From a bacterium (GTDB lineage: Bacteria; Moduliflexota; Moduliflexia; Moduliflexales; JAUQPW01): a stretch of DNA of 51,017 nucleotides. The stretch's first letter is position 1. The number at the start of each line of letters is the position of its first letter. A program made the position numbers and the translations under genes. The notes under the pieces were generated by a model. That model saw nothing but the letters and a program-made list of their open reading frames with translations. It searched no databases and was not told the DNA's origin. The DNA lies in the NCBI GenBank assembly GCA_030550175.1, contig JAUQPW010000032.1:1-51017 (forward strand). Direction: 5' to 3'. Positions 34,547 to 44,289 of this stretch are shown piece by piece.

Positions 34547-36442
34547 TCACATAAATTCTTTTTTCACATAAAATGCAATGTCTTCTGAACCGGTAGGATT
34601 ATAAACTTCCCGAAAAAGGAAATAGTTCCATAATTGCCGCCAGGTAGGATTTTCACCTGGAATCCACCACTCCCTTAACTTCACATGGATCTCAAAATAG
34701 TCTTGAAGCACCTCCTTGTACTGTTCGCGGGAGACCCAATCTATGATAATAACAGGCCGATCCAGGGCCGTCTTGATATCCCCTGGATAGTACCAGTTTC
34801 GATATTCCCGCAAATACCAACTCAGGGGCCAGACGGCAATCCCTTGAATGGCTAAAGGGGTATCCTTTCCTTTACCGAATTTGAAGCTTACCTCTTCGAT
34901 TTTATCAACCATTTTCACGACTTCCGGCGAGGTATGGGTGTAAACCAGGCGCTCTATAGGATTGGCATTATAATAAAAATTTGCATAAATGGTGGTATGA
35001 AGGGTAAAGGCCAGAGCAAGGAGTATACAAATCAGAAAGTACTTTAAATGACGTTGAAAGAAAGGAGAGTTTAAAAATTCTCCCATAAACTTTCCGGCTA
35101 AAAGTATAAGAGGAAGGGCCACATGAACAGATAACCAGGGTATTTTCTCCCCGGCATACGAGTAAATCAGAAGGGCCATAACGGACCAGTAGAGAAGAAA
35201 AGCGGTGAAAACCTCCTTTTGGCGAAGGAAATAAAGGACTCCCCACCCCCCCAGAAAAATCAAGTAAAGGGCATAAATAACATCTGCGAAGGTATCCATA
35301 TGGGTCAGATGATTTACCTGAAAGACCTGCCCGAAAAGACTCAACTCCTTGGGGAGAGGATTATTCCAGAGAGTATACATCAGAACTACAGTTGCCAGGG
35401 TTACCCCGATAAAAATCTCTCGGGTATACTCTGTCTTGGAAAGTTTGGTGAAAAGCCCTATTCCAACAACCAGAACTACCGGGAGTTCATAGAGGGCTAA
35501 AAACGGGAGGTAATACGTAAAGGCCCCCCGGATTCGTTGAATTCGATTCTGTTCGATCCAGTATTGAAAAGTGGTAAAAATACTATCCCAGACTCCTTTG
35601 GGGTTGGTGAAGAAGGTGGTATAGAGCGTAATGTAAATACCTATAAACATGAAGGATGCAAAGAGGAGAGGGAATTTGTGCTCCTTTAGAAAGTTTTGAG
35701 CTTCCCTCAGAAAAGGCCTGTCGGCCGTGAACGACTGACCATTATCCATGGTTCGGGGTTTCTTCCCCTTACCTGACGGAAGGTCCTTCTTATTTTTTAC
35801 GATGGGCCGCCGGCGACGGATTATAAATTCATAGACTATTCCAAACGTGATGAAAATGAAGGTGTGAATATAGGCCGTCAATTTAATGGTAAACAAGAAG
35901 GCTAGAGAGATCGCAAGACCATACAGATAGGACCTGTTATTTAGATCTTTAAGGTATTTGATAAAAAAAATAACCGGAAGCAGGGTAAATACGGCTACGT
36001 AGCTGTCATGGGCTAAGAATCTGCTAAAATAGAGATTAATAGGAGACAGGGCCAGAAACGTTGCGGCAGCCAAAACGCCCTTTTCCCCAAGCCGGTCCTT
36101 TAAATAATAAGTCAGTCCGACCAGGGCCGTTCCAAAAAGGGCTACCGATAACCGGGCGGTAAAGTTACTGACTCCAAACAGGAAAAAGAACAGGGTATTG
36201 ATATGAAACAGGAAAGGCCCATGCAACATAGGAAAATATTGATATCCCCTACCTGTATAAAGGTTCCAGGAATAGGTGGCATAGAGACTTTCATCATGAT
36301 GATAGGGTTTTTCACCCAACTGGAATAACCTCAGAAACAAAGCAAATCCGAGGATTCCCAGAAAAAGGAGGTGGAAGGTATCCAAAAACCTCATTTTTTC
36401 CTTTGGTAAGGTCATCGTTTTATAAGAAGTTTCTGTCATCAT
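34547..36442 (-). CDS. Agl23/TIGR03663-like GT-C membrane protein
   Basis: 631 residues with about twelve membrane segments. The first periplasmic loop LGEKPYHHDESLYATYSWNL carries the acidic pair typical of GT-C dolichol/undecaprenyl-phosphate-sugar transferases. FPMLHGPFLFHINTLFFFLF and FLALSPINLYFSRFLAHDSY match the TIGR03663 (Agl23, flippase-activity-associated) pattern. The C-terminal soluble part includes VYTHTSPEVVKMV. It probably transfers a sugar on the outer face of the membrane. Two ATGs (36440-36442, 36437-36439) are equally possible starts. Confidence 0.8.
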   Translation of the reverse strand: MMTETSYKTMTLPKEKMRFLDTFHLLFLGILGFALFLRLFQLGEKPYHHDESLYATYSWNLYTGRGYQYFPMLHGPFLFHINTLFFFLFGVSNFTARLSVALFGTALVGLTYYLKDRLGEKGVLAAATFLALSPINLYFSRFLAHDSYVAVFTLLPVIFFIKYLKDLNNRSYLYGLAISLAFLFTIKLTAYIHTFIFITFGIVYEFIIRRRRPIVKNKKDLPSGKGKKPRTMDNGQSFTADRPFLREAQNFLKEHKFPLLFASFMFIGIYITLYTTFFTNPKGVWDSIFTTFQYWIEQNRIQRIRGAFTYYLPFLALYELPVVLVVGIGLFTKLSKTEYTREIFIGVTLATVVLMYTLWNNPLPKELSLFGQVFQVNHLTHMDTFADVIYALYLIFLGGWGVLYFLRQKEVFTAFLLYWSVMALLIYSYAGEKIPWLSVHVALPLILLAGKFMGEFLNSPFFQRHLKYFLICILLALAFTLHTTIYANFYYNANPIERLVYTHTSPEVVKMVDKIEEVSFKFGKGKDTPLAIQGIAVWPLSWYLREYRNWYYPGDIKTALDRPVIIIDWVSREQYKEVLQDYFEIHVKLREWWIPGENPTWRQLWNYFLFREVYNPTGSEDIAFYVKKEFM

Positions 36443-36547
36443 AGAAAAATATTTAAAGCATCAACCAGACCGGAAGTCAATAACTAAATAACCTGTGGGT
36501 TCAATTTATAGATTACTTCACCGAACCCTCATTCTTTTCTTATTTTA

Positions 36548-36576
36548 TTGACACCCTTTATAAAAGGGTATAAAAA
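36548..36576 (+). promoter_or_regulatory. Promoter-like element with palindromic spacer upstream of the MoxR gene
   Basis: TTGACA at 36548-36553 is followed by CCCTTTATAAAAGGG (36554-36568, 6-bp arms) and an AT-rich TATAAAAAT stretch from 36569. The spacing to TATAAA is 15 bp, shorter than ideal; a shifted -10 would give 16-17 bp. A palindrome between -35 and -10 is a plausible repressor site. Confidence 0.45.
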
Positions 36577-36654
36577 TATTTGTGCATTCTTAAAAAATAA
36601 AGACACCGGTATTATCTTCTTATATTTATTCAATCTATTTGAAAGAGGTCGGCG

Positions 36655-37914
36655 ATGAGTCTTCTAGATAACTTCAAATACCAGGATCCGAATTTCGATA
36701 CCTCCAGGTTTATCGATCTAGATAATGATCTGGATTTTGATCCTGATTTTGGTCCTGATCCTTACCTTGAGGAAGGTATAAAACAGGGTAAGCTTACCTG
36801 CTCGGAAAAACAATTTTGGTACGTTTCTAAAGTTATATGGCCGGTTGAATCTTCCTTTAGACGTGTCCTTGTGGCCCAAGATGACCTGATCAAGTACACC
36901 ACCCTGGGGCTTTTTGCCGTGGGAGATCGAGATCTGGGGCATCTGGGGCGTGGTCATGTACTGTATGAGGATGACCCCGGTAAGGGAAAAACCCTGCTGG
37001 CTACTATCCCCTCGAAGGTGCTCGGAGGCAAGTGGGAGCGGTTTCAAGGTGCCAACGACAACGTACCGGCAGATTTAATCGGAGGCTGGGTGGTGGATGT
37101 AGATGAAAACGACAAGCGCTATTTCCGGTTTGTTCCCGGGGCAGCCTTCGCAGATTTTTTACTCCTCGATGAAATAAACCGAAATACCCCCAGTTTTCTG
37201 GGAGGAGCCCTTTTGGAATTGCTGGGTGAAGGGAAAGTAACTTCTCGGGGTGTGACCTATTCGACCAGGCCTTTTGCCATCATGACCATGAACTGGATTG
37301 AAGCCGAAGGAACGTATCGAATTCCCCCGCCGCTTTTGGATCGGACCATGTTTAAGATCATTGGAAGGCCCTTTACGGCCGATGAGTATGCAGAAATTCT
37401 GGAACGTACCAGCAGATTTGTGGATTTCGAGCTCAAACAGGTGTGTGATGTAAAATTGGTCGATGAGATTCGCCTGTTTATCCATCGAAATGTTTATGTC
37501 AGTAAGCCGATCCGTCAGGCCATGGGTCGATTTATTGCCATTTCCCATAACCCGGTTAATTACCTTTCGTGGTTTCATGAAAAATTTCAAGCTCCTATTG
37601 TCCTGTGCGGAATTTCCGCCCGAGGGGCAACCCATTGGGAAGGGGCGGCAAAGGTCCACGCTTTTAGACATTATCGAAACTATGTTTTGCCGGAAGACGT
37701 AAAGGAAGTCCTGCTACCGGTCTTTAGACATCGCATGGTCTTTGCACCCTCTGTGCTTGAATTTTTCTCTGAGGAATTGCTGAAAACTGATCCCGAAGAC
37801 CTGCCCGAGCCTTTGCGAAAAATTCTTAAGAAGACCCTGGCCCGGTTCGATAAAATCAACTCCAGCATTACGGCGGATATCATTTTGCAAACTCTCATAG
37901 AGGAGGCCTGGTAG
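36655..37914 (+). CDS. MoxR-like AAA+ ATPase with atypical Walker A
   Basis: 419 residues. MoxR ATPases act as chaperones for assembling or activating VWA-containing complexes. After an acidic N-terminus (Asp-rich, about 20-40) come the MoxR features: Walker A-like EDDPGKGKT at 105-113, PADLIGG, Walker B LLLDEINR with D172/E173, sensor 1 MTMN and the LDR arginine-finger region. The first glycine of GxxxxGKT is Asp106, while G109, G111, K112 and T113 are kept, so ATP binding is likely but the loop is unusual. It is the first gene of the VWA cluster, and its stop TAG abuts the next ATG. Confidence 0.88.
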   Translation: MSLLDNFKYQDPNFDTSRFIDLDNDLDFDPDFGPDPYLEEGIKQGKLTCSEKQFWYVSKVIWPVESSFRRVLVAQDDLIKYTTLGLFAVGDRDLGHLGRGHVLYEDDPGKGKTLLATIPSKVLGGKWERFQGANDNVPADLIGGWVVDVDENDKRYFRFVPGAAFADFLLLDEINRNTPSFLGGALLELLGEGKVTSRGVTYSTRPFAIMTMNWIEAEGTYRIPPPLLDRTMFKIIGRPFTADEYAEILERTSRFVDFELKQVCDVKLVDEIRLFIHRNVYVSKPIRQAMGRFIAISHNPVNYLSWFHEKFQAPIVLCGISARGATHWEGAAKVHAFRHYRNYVLPEDVKEVLLPVFRHRMVFAPSVLEFFSEELLKTDPEDLPEPLRKILKKTLARFDKINSSITADIILQTLIEEAW

Positions 37915-38808
37915 ATGACCCTCTCTATACCCGTTATAAAACCTGTCGGACGCCTTCCACTTAAAATTCGAAAAGTTATTACTTCGGTATATACCGGTGT
38001 GCATAATAGCCTCATAAGTGGAAAAGGATTGGATTTTAAAGGATTTCGCCCCTATAGAAGTTCTGATAACCCCCTCCACATTGATGATTCTGTATCCGAG
38101 AGGATCTCGAGTATGCCGGATCTTGAGCCCTGGGTGCGGAGCTATTATGCGGAAAAAACCATCCATGTGATCTGCATTTTGGATACCAGACCCTCTATGA
38201 CGGCTCCGATTCGAAAGCAGGAATACGCCACAGAACTCATCTGGCTCTTTGCGCTCTCCGCCTTTGAGAATCAGGATCCCTTTCGCCTCATCTGTTTTCA
38301 TCCGAAATTATCCTATGACTCGGGGTGGAATACCTCGGAGGAGGGCTTCAGTATGTTTCTCAGGGCTTTGACTCATCAACGGGTTCATCCCTCTCTGCCC
38401 AAGAAGAATTCAGATATGTTCGGTCTTCTTGCCCCGCTCCAGCTTCGAGATACGCTTGTGATAGGAATTTCTGACTTTACCACACCGTGGGATCGGGAGA
38501 TGGATTCTTTGCGACGCCTTAATATGCCTAAGAGAAATATCCGTGCCATTCTCTGTGGACTGGATGAATGGAAGGGATTTTCCCCTCAAAGTTATGGGGT
38601 AACCTTTATAGACCCAGATGCCCGGGTATTCCACCAGGATGATTTACGGAAAGAAGGTGACACCGATCGCAGACGACAGAAAGCTGAAGATCGTTTTCAG
38701 GCGATAACCCAGGCCGCACGTTCTCGTTCGACGGTATTTATTCCCGTTCCCCTTCTCGAAGAACCCATTAGTACGGTTAAAAGAACTTTTCCACGATCCT
38801 GCAGATAA
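37915..38808 (+). CDS. DUF58 domain protein
   Basis: 297 residues. DUF58 proteins accompany MoxR ATPases and often have a degenerate VWA fold. The signature is at 36-63: GKGLDFKGFRPYRSSDNPLH and IDDSV. The VWA-like strand ICILDTRPSMTAP replaces the canonical DxSxS with DTRPS, so metal binding is doubtful. No membrane segment. GGAGG lies inside the end of the upstream gene, and the start codon immediately follows that stop. Confidence 0.85.
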   Translation: MTLSIPVIKPVGRLPLKIRKVITSVYTGVHNSLISGKGLDFKGFRPYRSSDNPLHIDDSVSERISSMPDLEPWVRSYYAEKTIHVICILDTRPSMTAPIRKQEYATELIWLFALSAFENQDPFRLICFHPKLSYDSGWNTSEEGFSMFLRALTHQRVHPSLPKKNSDMFGLLAPLQLRDTLVIGISDFTTPWDREMDSLRRLNMPKRNIRAILCGLDEWKGFSPQSYGVTFIDPDARVFHQDDLRKEGDTDRRRQKAEDRFQAITQAARSRSTVFIPVPLLEEPISTVKRTFPRSCR

Positions 38809-38993
38809 AATTTTAAGAAATTTCTTGATTTTAATCTCTTTTTCTGAGAAAGTAGATGATAAATGAGGTAAAGGCCAAAGAGAAAACCAAATCAAAACCC
38901 TTGGACCCGGGTATCTTAGGTTCTGTCAGGATCTTGACACGAACGTAAGAGTAGAGGTGAAAAATCATTTTCTCTCCACGGGGAGATACCATC

Positions 38994-40661
38994 ATGAGAA
39001 TACCAAAACAAGTCCTTCTTTTTTTAACCGTGGCTCTTAGCCTATTGAGTTTGTTTACATTCTGGATGTTTTCTGGGCCGGAATGTCAGGCTTACCCTGC
39101 CATCAGTTTAGGGGAGATGTATTCGTACACCGAGGATGTTAATGTACGGGAGCCGTTGGAGCTTGCACCGAGAATCATCGTTCAGTTTGTACTTTCTTAC
39201 GCGCTACCGGAAAAACAAGAGGAATTTCTCTCAAAAACCCTTTCAGGGTTTCCTCTTCGCGAATATAAACCGGAAATGAACTGGAATATGCCGACAAATC
39301 GATGGTTTGTTCAGTTTGAGGAGACTATTCCCCCGGCAAAGATTGTGGAAGCTGTAAATCTCATCAACACCTCCGAGGTTGCCCGTGCTGAATTCATCTA
39401 CCTGGTCCATGGGATTGCAGCGGAAATGACGGGGATGGTGATCGAACCTAAGGAATTCTTTTCAGTCCAGGATTTGCAGGAGCATATCCTTCAAGAGTTA
39501 AAAAAGTACGGAGACTTCACGCTGGGAGCGGTGACCGTATCGGAGGACAGGTCCTTTCATATTTCCTTTTCAGAAATCAAACCGCCGCTAACTCTCTTAC
39601 GCCTTGTGAATCTTGCAGCCACAGATTCATGGGTACGTCGCGCTTATCCCAGATTTCGTTATCTTCATCCTCCCGTTACGGCAGAACTTAAGGTTACTCC
39701 AGAAACCGGGCAATTAGATGAGGTCAGGACGGTTTCTCTGATCATTCAAAATTTTGCTCCGGAGCGGATCCAGATAGATCCCAAACTGATTTCCCCTTTG
39801 GGAAGTACCGAGTTTATCCCTAAACCCATGGCCGGAGGTAAGGCCAAACATTTTGAAGTCTCTCCAGAGCCTGAAGTCAGCAGGGTCCGTAATGGACCCG
39901 GAGAGATAGTAACCCTGACCTGGAAGTTGCGTCTTTTTGAAGTCCAGGCGACGGGTGCCGCTCCCGTTGGAAAGTGGATGCTTTCTGGACCCTCTATCAA
40001 CTTTACCGATAACGGAGAGTTGAAGACGATCACCACGAATATCGCCAACTTCTTTGTAATTTCTCATCTTGCAGGAGTGGTAACCTCGTTTCCTCCAGCA
40101 ACTCCATTGATCGTTCCTGAAATCCAGATCACTCCCCTTCCCGCTGCCCCTTTTATCTCCTCCTCCAGACTGGATTCTATTCCCCTGATGGCAAAACTTC
40201 CGTTTAAACCTGTTTTACTTTCCTATGCCTCGTTTATCCTGACAGGTATATTCGGTATTGCCAGCCTGGTACGTGGAAGAGCCCTTCTGCAGCAGAGGAA
40301 TCAACAAATCTTTCAAGGATCCCCTGAAAAACCCTGGCAGGAGGTCTGTATGCAGCTTTTAAATGAAGCTCAGCAAGATCCTTCCCTCGAGAGTTATGAA
40401 AAGGTCTATGAGGCTCTCTCCCTGGCATTGAAAAACCTCTTTCCCGGCGAGTTGAGTTCCCACCCCGGACTCAGCGAGGTGGTGGAAAATTGTGGAAATC
40501 AACTGGATGAAAAGGAACACTATCTCCTTAAAACTATCTATACGGAGTTGGAGAAGATTTACAGACCCGATTTCACCCCTCAAGAAGAGACACTGGCCCG
40601 ATTAACTTCCGACGTCAGGTCCCTGGTCATGTCCCTGAAGCGTCTGAGAATGGGATCTTAA
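38994..40661 (+). CDS. BatD/DUF4381-like secreted-membrane protein
   Basis: 555 residues: signal peptide (about 1-33), a long extracytoplasmic region rich in beta strands, one membrane helix at about 404-424 (VLLSYASFILTGIFGIASLV) and a cytoplasmic helical tail of 130 residues. The plan (periplasmic beta domains, one helix, cytoplasmic tail) matches BatD or DUF4381 partners of Bat operons. I do not see a precise motif, so the assignment rests on layout and neighbours. GGGGAGAT precedes the ATG. Confidence 0.55.
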   Translation: MRIPKQVLLFLTVALSLLSLFTFWMFSGPECQAYPAISLGEMYSYTEDVNVREPLELAPRIIVQFVLSYALPEKQEEFLSKTLSGFPLREYKPEMNWNMPTNRWFVQFEETIPPAKIVEAVNLINTSEVARAEFIYLVHGIAAEMTGMVIEPKEFFSVQDLQEHILQELKKYGDFTLGAVTVSEDRSFHISFSEIKPPLTLLRLVNLAATDSWVRRAYPRFRYLHPPVTAELKVTPETGQLDEVRTVSLIIQNFAPERIQIDPKLISPLGSTEFIPKPMAGGKAKHFEVSPEPEVSRVRNGPGEIVTLTWKLRLFEVQATGAAPVGKWMLSGPSINFTDNGELKTITTNIANFFVISHLAGVVTSFPPATPLIVPEIQITPLPAAPFISSSRLDSIPLMAKLPFKPVLLSYASFILTGIFGIASLVRGRALLQQRNQQIFQGSPEKPWQEVCMQLLNEAQQDPSLESYEKVYEALSLALKNLFPGELSSHPGLSEVVENCGNQLDEKEHYLLKTIYTELEKIYRPDFTPQEETLARLTSDVRSLVMSLKRLRMGS

Positions 40662-40682
40662 GCTTATCGAGGGAATCTAGCT

Positions 40683-42002
40683 ATGTTGGAAATATTCGGA
40701 TATGAAATCTTACACCCCGGATGGTTGTTATTCTTACCTGTGATCCTTGTTGAATTCCTCCTAGGGGTACGTCGTTATGCACTTCAAAAAGCGTACCTCC
40801 ATGTAAAGCCGGAGTACCTGACCTTCCATGAACGACTCCGGCAATGGCAAAGCCGGATCCGCTTCGTATTTCCAACGGTTTTTAAGACCCTTACTTACCT
40901 GTGGCTTATCCTGGCCCTTGCAGAGATTACCCACGGCTATTTCTGGACCGAAGAAAAACTGGAGACCCCTAACGTATTGCTCCTGGTTGATTCCTCAGGT
41001 TCTATGTTTGAACGTAAAGCCTTGAACGCTTATCCCAGGGTAAAACCCATTACCTGCCTGACCGAAGAGGAAACCGAACAGTATCCGAGAATGAAAGGGA
41101 TGTGCCGTGCCCTTAAGAAATTCGTGGATATGACCGAAGCAGCGGCCCATTCCCCTTATCAAAAAAAGAAACCGCTGGTCTCTCTTATGGCCTTTGCCCG
41201 AGACCCTGCTGTAATTCTTTTTCCAAGTACCGATTATCGAAGACTCCGGGATCAGGTTGAGCGTTTTGAGTGGAGCCCGGAACTCCTGGGAGGAGATACA
41301 AACATTCACATAGCCTTCTATGCCGCCCTCTCAAACCTCATCTTCCGATATGCATCAAATTCGGATACCTCATCCCCTTCGATGAATTTGGTGCTTATTC
41401 CCGCTGCAAACTCGACGTTGGCTCCTTCCCTAAATTCAGAACAGGCCCCGAATTTATTGAGGGAGCAGGCAGTGAACATACCAAAGGAATCCATTTTTAC
41501 AGAAGAGGAGATGAATCTCCTCAGAAAAGCCTTACGACCTCAAAGTGGACATTTTCAACTTCCGCCAGAACTTAACAGAAAAATGAGTACCATCCAACCG
41601 AGGATCCAGGAGTGGAGTATCCTTATCTTCACCGATGCGGTCTACGACGATTTAAAGGCTTTCGAAACCCGGGATCCTTCTCTCTGGAAATTGTTGGAAT
41701 TTGCGGCTTATTTAAAGCTTCCGGTTTATTTTATCTCCACCGAAAATTTTCTGGCCCGGCTTAAATTGGCGGCGCAAGAAACCGGTGGGGATTTCCTTCT
41801 GGTGCGAAAAGATGATCCTCTGGTCAATATGGAGCAGGCCGTAAAGGAAGTTTTCGAGAAACATCTCAATCGTTTCACCACTATACAAGTCCCACAACGG
41901 GCATCGTATAGCCGATGGTGTATACTGGCAGGATTCGTCTTTTTTCTCTGTTGGGGAGTTGCGGAATATACCTTTGCCCGCTCACTCACCGGAGAGATGT
42001 AA
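40683..42002 (+). CDS. VWA-domain membrane protein (BatA-like)
   Basis: 439 residues. Membrane helices at about 12-30, 65-85 and near the C-terminus (412-432) bracket a VWA domain. The MIDAS is complete: DSSGS with D103, S105 and S107, a Thr in LGGDTNIHI, and FTDAVYDD. A long insertion (SNSDTSSPSMNL to about residue 300, low-complexity) sits between the Thr and Asp motifs. BatA-type proteins form membrane complexes with MoxR partners. It begins 21 bp after the BatD-like gene. Confidence 0.85.
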   Translation: MLEIFGYEILHPGWLLFLPVILVEFLLGVRRYALQKAYLHVKPEYLTFHERLRQWQSRIRFVFPTVFKTLTYLWLILALAEITHGYFWTEEKLETPNVLLLVDSSGSMFERKALNAYPRVKPITCLTEEETEQYPRMKGMCRALKKFVDMTEAAAHSPYQKKKPLVSLMAFARDPAVILFPSTDYRRLRDQVERFEWSPELLGGDTNIHIAFYAALSNLIFRYASNSDTSSPSMNLVLIPAANSTLAPSLNSEQAPNLLREQAVNIPKESIFTEEEMNLLRKALRPQSGHFQLPPELNRKMSTIQPRIQEWSILIFTDAVYDDLKAFETRDPSLWKLLEFAAYLKLPVYFISTENFLARLKLAAQETGGDFLLVRKDDPLVNMEQAVKEVFEKHLNRFTTIQVPQRASYSRWCILAGFVFFLCWGVAEYTFARSLTGEM

Positions 42003-42140
42003 CTAACCCTTAGCTACCTGCCTGCCGGAAGGCAGGGAGGTCAGGAGCCGGAAATCAAAGTGAGAAGCCTACCTGCCGGCAGGGCAGGTGAGAAAGTCCC
42101 GACTTCAGACTCCTGACCCGGGATTAAACTTTCTTATCTT

Positions 42141-42917
42141 ATGAGACGGTTAATAGGATATATCCTTCTTACCCTACTTTTCCTCGGAGGAGGCTTTTGG
42201 ATAAAACAAGAGGTACAGAAACGTGCCCGTGAGGAAGCCTCGTATCGAATGCGTGTGGCCGAAGAGCAGAAAGAAGCAGAGGCGCAGATTCGTGAATTGA
42301 ATAACCAGATGAAAAGTGCTGATTCCCCTGAAGCGTGGGAAGCAATCCTGAAAGACCAATTCCCCAAACTCTCTAAGGTGTTAGGAGAAAAAGAACAGGC
42401 TCGTATCAAGAATCTGCTTTTAGCAAAACTCGCAGAAAGCTATATGCAGCAAATGGAGAAAAAGGTCGCTAGTGCACAACAATTCCTCGCCTACAAGAAT
42501 CACCCTGAAGCGAAGAGATATCTAAACGATGCCCTGACCCTGGCAACAAAAGCCGATGGCATTGTAGCGCTTCTCCCGGAAACTCTGGAGGATCCCATCC
42601 TAACCGCACAGTGGTTATATCGACTTGCCCTGTTTGCCATAGAAAAATCTATCTTTGCCGGAGAAGATGAAACCAAACTCTCCGACTTTACCGAAGTTGC
42701 ACGGAGCAAACTCAAGAAAGTCCTTACTTATGCACCCAAAGACCGCAATGCACAAACGGCCCTTGAACTCCTGGAACAGAATCAAAAGGCTTTGGAAAAA
42801 GCCGGCCTGCTGGCAGGGGATAGCACCCAACAACAGCAGATTATCCTGAAAATGCTACCTCAACGCCCGAACGAGAAAATCCAGTTGAGTGATGTGCCCG
42901 TCGGAAGAACCCATTAA
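42141..42917 (+). CDS. Membrane-anchored coiled-coil/TPR-like protein of unknown function
   Basis: 258 residues: one N-terminal helix (about 5-22, GYILLTLLFLGGGFWI), then a charged coiled-coil segment (QKRAREEASYRMRVAEEQKE to about 60) and an all-helical TPR-like region (AKRYLNDALTLATKADGIVA, then APKDRNAQTALELLEQNQKA). I recognise no family. It sits between the two VWA genes and is preceded by 138 bp with two short inverted repeats (CCTGCCTGCCGGAAGGCAGG at about 42018). Probably a scaffold partner of the cluster, by position only. Confidence 0.65.
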   Translation: MRRLIGYILLTLLFLGGGFWIKQEVQKRAREEASYRMRVAEEQKEAEAQIRELNNQMKSADSPEAWEAILKDQFPKLSKVLGEKEQARIKNLLLAKLAESYMQQMEKKVASAQQFLAYKNHPEAKRYLNDALTLATKADGIVALLPETLEDPILTAQWLYRLALFAIEKSIFAGEDETKLSDFTEVARSKLKKVLTYAPKDRNAQTALELLEQNQKALEKAGLLAGDSTQQQQIILKMLPQRPNEKIQLSDVPVGRTH

Positions 42918-43042
42918 CCGTGGGGGCCAGGATAAGAATGAAATACCTGCGGGGGCCCCCTTCCTGACCTTCCCTCGCTTTGCAGGGGAAGGACCGGGTG
43001 GGGGCACCTTAATCTGGTGCCTATGAGGAGTGGGGCTGGAGC

Positions 43043-44179
43043 ATGATATTTCAAAGACCTGAATGGCTGTGGGGCAGTGCGCTGATCCCTTTGATTTTTC
43101 TGGGTGCCTGGTATGCCTACCAGAAACGTAAACGGGTATTGGCAGACCCCTGGGTCCAGATGCATCTCAGAGGCTCCACCCTCCCGAAGAGAGGTATTAT
43201 CGTTACCCGGTGGATCTTGTATTGTGTAGTTTATCTGCTTTTTCTGATAGTCCTTGCAGAACCCATGAAAAAAACTATTCAGGAGAAACCCATTTTTACC
43301 GGAATCCGCATTACCTTTCTCCTGGATACCTCCCTGTCTATGGCTTATGCTCGGGATTTGCAGCCCAGCCGCCTTGCCGTTGCCAAAAAGACGCTTCAGG
43401 ATCTGATAGATTTTCTCTGGCACAATGAGGAAATCGGTAGCAATTATCAGGTGGCCGTTATCCCCTTTGCCGGTGCGGCCTTTCCAACTTCCTTTCTTTT
43501 CTCAACGAGCCCTTACGAGATCATTTCCTATATCCAGGCCGTGGACGAGAATACCATCGATGTGCCGGGTACGAGTCTTCAGGCTGCAATCGTCGCGTGG
43601 GAAGATCTTCTTTCACGATTTCCTGCGGATTCCGATACCATCGATGTGGGGATCTTAATCTCCGATGGGGGTAAGGAAGGGGGTTCGGAGCAAAATCGCC
43701 TCGAAGCGATTCGCAGAATAAACGACCTTCATACAAAAAATCCTCGCGTTCTCCTCTACACAGTTGGGATAGGAAAAATAAAAGAAGACGCCCTGGGTGT
43801 ACGCCATGCCGAAGAGGTGCTATTGGTAAAGACCCAGGATGAGAAGGGACATGTGGTAAGTTACTACCGAACAAACCCCGACGATCCCACCAGTTCCATC
43901 CAAACTTCCTCGTTGGATGAAGAGATCCTACGTCGAATGGCGGCAGCAGGGGGAGGTTCGTATTACTATGTGGAAGAGCGTTCCACCTTCTACACGAGTT
44001 TGAAATCCATTATACTTTCCCAGAGAAAAATAGTCCGTTACGAAACCTATCAGGAATATACTCCGCTTCGTACCTGGTTTCTTGTCCCTCTCCTGGGCGT
44101 TTTCTCCTGCCTCGCTGGCTACGGTCGATGGATTTTAATTCCCTTTCGGAAAGTCATCGGGCACTCCCGACTTCCCTAA
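43043..44179 (+). CDS. VWA-domain membrane protein (BatB-like)
   Basis: 378 residues. Helices at about 9-25, 55-72 and 340-358 surround a VWA domain with MIDAS DTSLS (D95, S97, S99), VPGTSLQAAI and ISDGGKEGG. The N-terminus FQRPEWLWGSALIPLIFLG is the usual Bat pattern. It is separated from the preceding gene by 125 bp of repeat DNA similar to 23683-23800. The last gene of the cluster. Confidence 0.87.
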   Translation: MIFQRPEWLWGSALIPLIFLGAWYAYQKRKRVLADPWVQMHLRGSTLPKRGIIVTRWILYCVVYLLFLIVLAEPMKKTIQEKPIFTGIRITFLLDTSLSMAYARDLQPSRLAVAKKTLQDLIDFLWHNEEIGSNYQVAVIPFAGAAFPTSFLFSTSPYEIISYIQAVDENTIDVPGTSLQAAIVAWEDLLSRFPADSDTIDVGILISDGGKEGGSEQNRLEAIRRINDLHTKNPRVLLYTVGIGKIKEDALGVRHAEEVLLVKTQDEKGHVVSYYRTNPDDPTSSIQTSSLDEEILRRMAAAGGGSYYYVEERSTFYTSLKSIILSQRKIVRYETYQEYTPLRTWFLVPLLGVFSCLAGYGRWILIPFRKVIGHSRLP

Positions 44180-44289
44180 TAGAAAATCTGGATAAAATTC
44201 TTGACTTTTCCTGGAAGATAGAAGTAAAGGTTGCTTAAAGCGTATCAAATGGTTCGAACTCAACCGTTAAACTTAAGGAGAATGATCCT

